Below, in pieces: positions 59,215 through 64,000 of a DNA stretch of 64,000 nt. Position 1 is the stretch's first letter; each line of letters begins with the position of its first letter. Where the stretch lies: NCBI RefSeq assembly GCF_001544515.1, contig NZ_FCOL02000013.1, forward strand, positions 62,001 to 126,000, given 5' to 3'. The stretch is from Caballeronia terrestris. GTDB taxonomy: Bacteria > Pseudomonadota > Gammaproteobacteria > Burkholderiales > Burkholderiaceae. The notes below the pieces were generated by a model. It was given only the letters and a program-made list of their open reading frames with translations. It had not been told where the DNA came from and did no database searches. The position numbers were made by a program, and so were the translations under genes.

Positions 59215-59967
59215 TTAGCTGAAGTTGAGCAGCTTGTTCGCCGCCTGTTCGTTCTGGTCCGCGGATTCCATCAGCTTCGTCTGCATCTGGAACTGTCGCG
59301 CGTTGCTGATCATCGAGACCATCGCTGCGACCGGATTCACGTTGCTGCCTTCGAGCGATGCCGGCGCCACGACGACGCTCGGATCGGCGTCGGCGGGGTC
59401 GCCGCTCGCGGTGCGAAAGAGACCGTCGTCACTGCGCGTGAGCGTCGCCGGATCCGGGTTCACGAGCTTCAGCTGATCGACGGTAGCGATCGCCGTCGGC
59501 GGATCGCCGGGGATCAGCGCGGAGACCGTGCCGTCCTTGCCGATCGTCACTTCCGCGCCCGGCGGCACGGAAAGCGGGCCGCCGTTGCCGAGCACCGGCA
59601 GGTTGTTCGCCGTGACGAGCTGCCCGTTCTGGTCGACGTGCAGGTTGCCGGCGCGCGTGTACGCTTCGCTGCCGTCGGCGGCCTGCACGGAGAGCCAGCC
59701 CGGACCCTGGATCGCGACGTCGAGCGGGTTGCCGGTCTGCTGGACCGGACCCGCGGTGTAATCGGCAGTCGGCGTCGACGACAGCACGAAGGTGCGCGTG
59801 GTGCCGTCGGCCGATTCGTTCTCGAACGACATCGGCACCGAGCGGAACGCGGCGAGCTGCGCGCGAAAACCCGTCGTCGATGCGTTCGCGAGGTTGTTGG
59901 CCACGACGCTCTGCTGCTCCAGCGCCTGTGAGGCGCCGGTCATCGCGGTGTAGATCAGACGGTCCAT
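59215..59967 (-). CDS. flgF: Flagellar proximal rod protein FlgF
   Basis: A 250-residue rod protein starting with MDRLIYTAMTGASQALEQQSVVANNLANASTTGFRAQLAAFRSVP and ending in a helix with NPVAAMVSMISNARQFQMQTKLMESADQNEQAANKLLNFS. It sits between flgE and flgG. Confidence 0.95.
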   Translation of the reverse strand: MDRLIYTAMTGASQALEQQSVVANNLANASTTGFRAQLAAFRSVPMSFENESADGTTRTFVLSSTPTADYTAGPVQQTGNPLDVAIQGPGWLSVQAADGSEAYTRAGNLHVDQNGQLVTANNLPVLGNGGPLSVPPGAEVTIGKDGTVSALIPGDPPTAIATVDQLKLVNPDPATLTRSDDGLFRTASGDPADADPSVVVAPASLEGSNVNPVAAMVSMISNARQFQMQTKLMESADQNEQAANKLLNFS

Positions 59968-59997
59968 GAATGGCTCTCTCTAGTGTCGCCGTGCGTG

Positions 59998-61239
59998 TTA
60001 CAGGTTCATCAGCGTCTGGTCGACGGTCTGCTGCGTCTTGATCGTCTGCGCGTTCGCCTGATAGTTGCGCTGCGCGGTGATCAGGTTCACGAGCTCGCTC
60101 GTCAGGTCGACGTTGGAGTTTTCCACCGCGCCGCCTTGCAGCGTGCCGTGGTTGGTCGAGCCCGGCACCGACACCTGCGGCGCGCCGGAAGCCGACGTCT
60201 GCGCGAACACGTTGCCGCCGAGGTTCTGCAGGCCGTTCTGGTTGTTGAAGTTCGCGATCGCGATCTGGCCGAGCGCCTGCGTCTTGCCGTTCGAGTAGTT
60301 ACCCGTCAGCATGCCGTCCGTGCCGACCGAGAAGCCCGTCAGTTCGCCCGACGTGTAGCCGTCCTGGACCACGTTCGTCAGGCCGCTCTTTGCGCCGTAC
60401 TGCGTCGTGCCGGTGAAGTCCATCGACATCGTCTGGTTCGTCGCGCCGCCGTCGGCGCCGTTCGGAATCGAGAACGAGAACTTGCTGCCCGAGGTCAGGT
60501 TGCCCGACGAATCGAACGTGACCGTGCCGATCAGGCCGTTGGTCGCCGTGGAGGGCGCCGTCGCCGGAACCGGCTGGACCGGGTCGCCGTAGCCGGCATA
60601 CGCGTTCCACGAACCGGTCGAATTCTTCGCGAAATACACCGACACCTTTTGCGTGCCGCCGAGCGAGTCGTACACATCGACCGAAGTCGACGTGTTGTAG
60701 CTCGTCGAATCGCTGACGCTGAACGCGTTGGCCGGAACCGTGTCCTGCGAATTCAGGTTGAACGCGGTCGTGACATTCTTCGTCGCCGAGGGCGCGATAT
60801 TCGAGGTCGGCACGGTTAGCGGCACGGTGCTCGCGCTGTTGACGACGCCCTTCGAATCCGCCGCGTAGCCCATCAGTTGCAGGCCCGAGCTGTTGACGAT
60901 CTTGCCGGTGTTGTCGAGGTGGAACACGCCGTTACGCGAGTACACGGTCGAACCGTTGCTCGACAACTGATAGAAGCCGTTGCCGTTGATCGCGACGTCG
61001 AGCGCCTGGTTGGTCGTCGTGATCGTGCCTTGCGAGAACTGCTGCTGAACTTCGGAAAGGCGCGAGCCGATGCCGATCTGGTTGCTTACCGCCGTCGCCA
61101 TCGAGCTGGCGTACATGTCGGCGAATTGCGCCGAGCCTTGCTTGAAGCCAACCGTGTTCGCGTTCGCGATGTTGTTGCCGATGACGTCGAGATCGCTCGA
61201 TGCGCCCGACAATCCGCTCAAAGCCTGTTGGTAACCCAT
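59998..61239 (-). CDS. flgE: Flagellar hook protein FlgE
   Basis: A 413-residue hook subunit. The N-terminus is GYQQALSGLSGASSDLDVIGNNIANANTVGFKQGSAQFADMYASS and the C-terminus is NVDLTSELVNLITAQRNYQANAQTIKTQQTVDQTLMNL. The central part is variable and Thr/Ser/Asn-rich. It follows flgD by 30 bases. Confidence 0.96.
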   Translation of the reverse strand: MGYQQALSGLSGASSDLDVIGNNIANANTVGFKQGSAQFADMYASSMATAVSNQIGIGSRLSEVQQQFSQGTITTTNQALDVAINGNGFYQLSSNGSTVYSRNGVFHLDNTGKIVNSSGLQLMGYAADSKGVVNSASTVPLTVPTSNIAPSATKNVTTAFNLNSQDTVPANAFSVSDSTSYNTSTSVDVYDSLGGTQKVSVYFAKNSTGSWNAYAGYGDPVQPVPATAPSTATNGLIGTVTFDSSGNLTSGSKFSFSIPNGADGGATNQTMSMDFTGTTQYGAKSGLTNVVQDGYTSGELTGFSVGTDGMLTGNYSNGKTQALGQIAIANFNNQNGLQNLGGNVFAQTSASGAPQVSVPGSTNHGTLQGGAVENSNVDLTSELVNLITAQRNYQANAQTIKTQQTVDQTLMNL

Positions 61240-61269
61240 GACGGTCTCCGGAAATTCGTTGAGTTGGTG

Positions 61270-61992
61270 TTAAAGGATCGACGCGACGCCGGTCAGCGCG
61301 ACCGTCTTGCCGTTCGCGAGCTTGAGGCCCGGCGTGCCGTCCGTCTGCTGCACGACGCTTTGCACTTGCGATGCCGCGAGCGTAGGCGCCGTGGCGGCCT
61401 GGCCGTTGATCGTGCCCGTCGCGCTGATCGTGTACGTGCCGTCGGCGAGCGTGTTGCCCTTCGAATCGACTGGCGTCCAGCCGTTGACCGGCACGACACC
61501 CGCCGATTGCGCGCCCAGCTTGATCGTGTTCACGATTTCGCCGGCCTTGTTCTTGACGTTGATGTTCAGGTCGCTCACGTCGTTCGCGAGCTGCACGCCG
61601 AAGCTCGACGACGCGCCCTTCGACACCGTCACGTCGCTGCCCGTCGCGAGCACCGTCGAGCCGATCAAAAGCGCTGCCTGCGTCGACTGGCCGGCGGACA
61701 GTTGCGTCGCGAGCGAGCTGAGCGACGTGTTCAACTGGCCGATGCCCGTCACGGTGTTGATCTGCGCGAGCTGCGAGGTCATCTGCGAGCTGTCGGCGGG
61801 GTTGGTCGGGTCCTGGTTCTTCATCTGCGTCACGAGCAGCGTGAGGAACGTGTTCTGAAGGTCCGACGCGGACTGCGCGCCGGTTTTCGACGAGGTCGTC
61901 GAAGTCGACGACGACGAAGTGCCGTTCATGGTGTCGAGCAGCGTTTGCGACACGGTGGTGCCGTTGCTGCCGATCGTGGTGTTGGTGGTCAC
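61270..61992 (-). CDS. flgD: Flagellar hook-capping protein FlgD
   Basis: A 240-residue hook-cap scaffold. The N-terminal motif SASDLQNTFLTLLVTQMKNQDPTNPADSSQMTSQLAQINTVTGI is diagnostic; the C-terminal part is a FlgD Ig-like/Tudor domain (VKNKAGEIVNTIKLGAQSAGVVPVNGWTPVDSKGNTLADGTYTI). Confidence 0.95.
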   Translation of the reverse strand: MTTNTTIGSNGTTVSQTLLDTMNGTSSSSTSTTSSKTGAQSASDLQNTFLTLLVTQMKNQDPTNPADSSQMTSQLAQINTVTGIGQLNTSLSSLATQLSAGQSTQAALLIGSTVLATGSDVTVSKGASSSFGVQLANDVSDLNINVKNKAGEIVNTIKLGAQSAGVVPVNGWTPVDSKGNTLADGTYTISATGTINGQAATAPTLAASQVQSVVQQTDGTPGLKLANGKTVALTGVASIL

Positions 61993-62015
61993 GGTGGTTG
62001 TCCTCAGGGTCCGTT

Positions 62016-62441
62016 TCAGGTGCCGATCGTCAGGGTTTTCAGCATCAGTTGCTTGGCGGTATTGAGCGTCTCGACGTTTGCCTGATACGAGCGCGACGCG
62101 GAAATCATGTTGACCATTTCCTGCACCGGATCAACGTTCGGCAACGTCACATAGCCGTCCGGGTTCGCTGCAGGGTTGCTCGGGTCGTAGCTGGTCTTCA
62201 TCGGCGTCGGGTCGTCGATCACGCCGGTGACCTGCACGCCGCCGACCTGCTGGCCGGACGCCGTGCGCGCGCCGCCGAGCGGATCGACCGCGAACACGAC
62301 CTGCTTCGCCTTGTACGGCTGGCCGTCGGGGCCGGTCGTGCTGTCGGCGTTCGCGAGGTTCGACGCGGTCACGTTCAGGCGCTGCGCCTGGGCGGACATC
62401 GCCGAGCCCGCGACGTTGAAGATGTTCATGAGGGATGGCAT
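62016..62441 (-). CDS. flgC: Flagellar proximal rod protein FlgC
   Basis: A 141-residue rod protein: [52 protein letters not shown], then [38 protein letters not shown]. It follows flgB by 14 bases. Confidence 0.96.
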   Translation of the reverse strand: MPSLMNIFNVAGSAMSAQAQRLNVTASNLANADSTTGPDGQPYKAKQVVFAVDPLGGARTASGQQVGGVQVTGVIDDPTPMKTSYDPSNPAANPDGYVTLPNVDPVQEMVNMISASRSYQANVETLNTAKQLMLKTLTIGT

Positions 62442-62455
62442 GGCTTGTCTCTCGC

Positions 62456-62962
62456 TTAGGTGTTCGTCGTGATCGCGGACAGCATCGACTTGATCTGGCC
62501 CGAGATGACCGTCATGCCGGCTTCGAAGTGCAGCGCGTTGTCGGCGAACTGGACGCGCTCGCGGTCGAGGTCGACCGTGTTGCCGTCAAGCGACGGCTGG
62601 GCCGGCACGCGGTACGCGAGGCGGCCGTAGTCGTCCACCGGGCCGCCCGTCGTCTGGAGCGTCGCCGTGCCGGCCATGTGGCCACGCGCGGTCGTCGCCA
62701 TCGACATGCCGCTCGACACGCTGACCGGCTGCGCCATCGCGAGCGGCGCTGCGTTGGAGACGCCGCTGCCGGCGGGGGTCGAGGTATTGGCGCCGGTTTT
62801 CTTCAGCGCGCCGGCGAGCGAACTCGCGAAATCGACGTCGCGGGCCTTGTAGCCCGGCGTATCGGCGTTCGCGATATTCGACGACAGCAGTTCCTGGCGG
62901 TATGCGCGCACGTCCAGCGCTTCACGGCCGAACGCGAGTGCCTGATCGAGTTTGTCCAGCAT
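62456..62962 (-). CDS. flgB: Flagellar proximal rod protein FlgB
   Basis: A 168-residue rod protein with the FlgB N-terminus [45 protein letters not shown] and C-terminal [36 protein letters not shown]. It has an Ala/Thr/Ser insert near residues 55-100. First gene of flgBCDEFGHIJ; AAGGAG precedes the ATG by 9 bases. It is divergent from flgA. Confidence 0.95.
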   Translation of the reverse strand: MLDKLDQALAFGREALDVRAYRQELLSSNIANADTPGYKARDVDFASSLAGALKKTGANTSTPAGSGVSNAAPLAMAQPVSVSSGMSMATTARGHMAGTATLQTTGGPVDDYGRLAYRVPAQPSLDGNTVDLDRERVQFADNALHFEAGMTVISGQIKSMLSAITTNT

Positions 62963-63231
62963 TCCCGGTAGCTCCTTTGGCGTTACGTCTTGCTGCCACG
63001 CGGCTCACAAGACCTTTTTGCATGACACGCATCTTAGGAGCGCAGCGCAAGAAGCAATCTGACGAATAGCCGGGGAAGCGGGCCTCTATTCGGGGCTTGA
63101 GCGCGGCGGGGGATATCTAGAATTCTTTTCGTGGCTCTTTATGGTTTTCGTGGCGTGTTTTCGCGTCGCGGAGCGGGCCGCGACGTTTTTTGATGAAATC
63201 TGGTCTGGCCGCTGGGCCGAGGAGAATTGCA
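62963..63231. promoter_or_regulatory. Divergent flgB / flgA promoter region
   Basis: A 269-base gene-free region that must carry the promoters of flgBCDEFGHIJ (leftward) and flgA (rightward). No FliA-type site is visible, consistent with earlier (FlhDC/sigma-70 class) expression. It includes a stretch around 63,115-63,160 that is less GC-rich. Confidence 0.5.
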
Positions 63232-64000
63232 ATGAGCAGGTCCGCACCGCACCGCGCGACAAACCGTGCGCGGGTCGCGCCCCTCCTCCGGTCGATGTTT
63301 TCAGCGGCGGGTGGCGTCGCGCTGGCGTTCGGCGTCGCGGGGCAAGCCTTCGCGCAGGAAGACGGCACGATCGCGATTCCCGGCAACGCCGAGACGAATC
63401 CGGCAGCCGTCGCGGCGATGGCGCAGCGGGTGGCGATGTCGGCGCCTTCGCCGACGGCGATGAACGCCCCGCGTCCGCGTGGTTACGCCGCCGCGACCAG
63501 CGCCGCCGATGCCGCGATGCAAAGCGCCGCGCGCGCCCTCGACTCTCACGCCGACGCCGCCGACGATTCGATGTCGGACGCCAGCGGGATGATCGTGATT
63601 CCGGGACCGGGCGAGGCGAAACCTGCCGCGCCCACTGTTAACAATATGTCTGCGGCGCGCGTTGTTTCGCCGCCCCCGAGCGCGTCGAGCCTACCGAGCC
63701 TTCCGCGCATGCAGACGGCGAACGCATCGCGCGATGTGATGCCGGTGGTCGTCGTGCCGGAAAGCGCGGCGCCTGCGACTCGCGGCACAGCGGCCAGGCC
63801 GGTCGCGGCGGCGTCCGCGGCGCCGGTTGCGGCGCGTGCCGGTGCGGCGAGCGTCGCTCAAGCAGTGACGCCCGGCGCGCCCGCAGCCGGAACGCAGGAC
63901 ACCGACGCCATCCGCGCCGCCGCCCTCGCCTTCCTGCAACAGCAGACGGCGGGCCTTCCCGGCAAGCCGGAAATCACCGTCACGCCGGTTTTCCCGCGCG
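63232..64000 (+). CDS. flgA: Flagellar P-ring formation chaperone FlgA, 3' end cut by window edge
   Basis: Frame from ATG 63,232 with GAGGAG upstream stays open to the window edge (at least 256 residues). A signal peptide (about residues 20-42; AGGVALAFGVAGQAFA) is followed by an unusual Ala/Pro/Ser-rich, low-complexity stretch of some 180 residues, then DAIRAAALAFLQQQTAGLPGKPEITVTPVFPR. That last segment is the start of the FlgA/SAF-type family domain. Divergent orientation from flgB is the normal flgA position. The conserved SAF domain lies mostly beyond the window. Confidence 0.85.
   Translation, partial: MSRSAPHRATNRARVAPLLRSMFSAAGGVALAFGVAGQAFAQEDGTIAIPGNAETNPAAVAAMAQRVAMSAPSPTAMNAPRPRGYAAATSAADAAMQSAARALDSHADAADDSMSDASGMIVIPGPGEAKPAAPTVNNMSAARVVSPPPSASSLPSLPRMQTANASRDVMPVVVVPESAAPATRGTAARPVAAASAAPVAARAGAASVAQAVTPGAPAAGTQDTDAIRAAALAFLQQQTAGLPGKPEITVTPVFPR

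Overview
The window (about 64 kb, GC-rich) reads as a chromosomal segment of a Burkholderiaceae bacterium, most likely the Paraburkholderia/Caballeronia/Burkholderia group. The grounds are overall gene content, strong GC bias at third codon positions, the flagellar gene organisation (fliE | fliFGHIJK-fliLMNOPQR, fliST with an extra fliK-like gene, flgBCDEFGHIJ), an ahcY-metF operon led by an S-adenosylhomocysteine (SAH) riboswitch, and an A-I-B ordered two-partner secretion locus of the Burkholderia BcpAIOB kind. Genus and species cannot be fixed by eye. No rRNA, tRNA, CRISPR array or insertion sequence was recognised.

Region 1 (1-24.9 kb) is housekeeping and metabolism. It holds a truncated NDUFA9-like NAD(P)-binding protein and a lytic transglycosylase, divergent from a 5-formyl-THF cyclo-ligase. 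Next come a MarR-like regulator divergent from the 5-oxoprolinase genes pxpB-pxpC-pxpA, with a DUF969/DUF979 membrane pair that is probably the matching permease. A dppABCDF-type peptide ABC transporter with an overlapping TraB/GumN gene follows, then the SAH riboswitch-ahcY-small membrane protein-metF operon, and lrgA/lrgB divergent from a LysR regulator. The region ends with a DUF937-OmpA protein and an AidB-like acyl-CoA dehydrogenase.

Region 2 (24.9-39.8 kb) is the first flagellar block. On the minus strand are fliS-fliT-fliK-like-flhB-like, preceded by a sigma-28 (FliA) promoter, and fliE. On the plus strand are fliFGHIJK and, after a terminator, fliLMNOPQR. These encode the MS-ring, C-ring, export ATPase complex, hook-length ruler and export gate.

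Region 3 (39.8-50.9 kb) is a two-partner secretion / contact-dependent inhibition locus lying between two flagellar blocks. A giant BcpA/CdiA-like exoprotein (about 2,890 residues if intact) carries one frameshift near 42,200. A small two-helix membrane protein overlaps its stop codon and is a candidate immunity protein. The outer-membrane transporter gene of the BcpB/FhaC family carries an in-frame amber stop exactly at the POTRA-barrel junction. Secretion looks disabled while the C-terminal toxin candidate and its immunity candidate stay intact.

Region 4 (50.9-64 kb) is the second flagellar block. On the minus strand are flgK-flgL behind a FliA promoter, the flagellar brake ycgR with its own FliA promoter, and flgBCDEFGHIJ (rod, hook, rings). 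A divergent flgA with an unusually long linker runs off the right edge.
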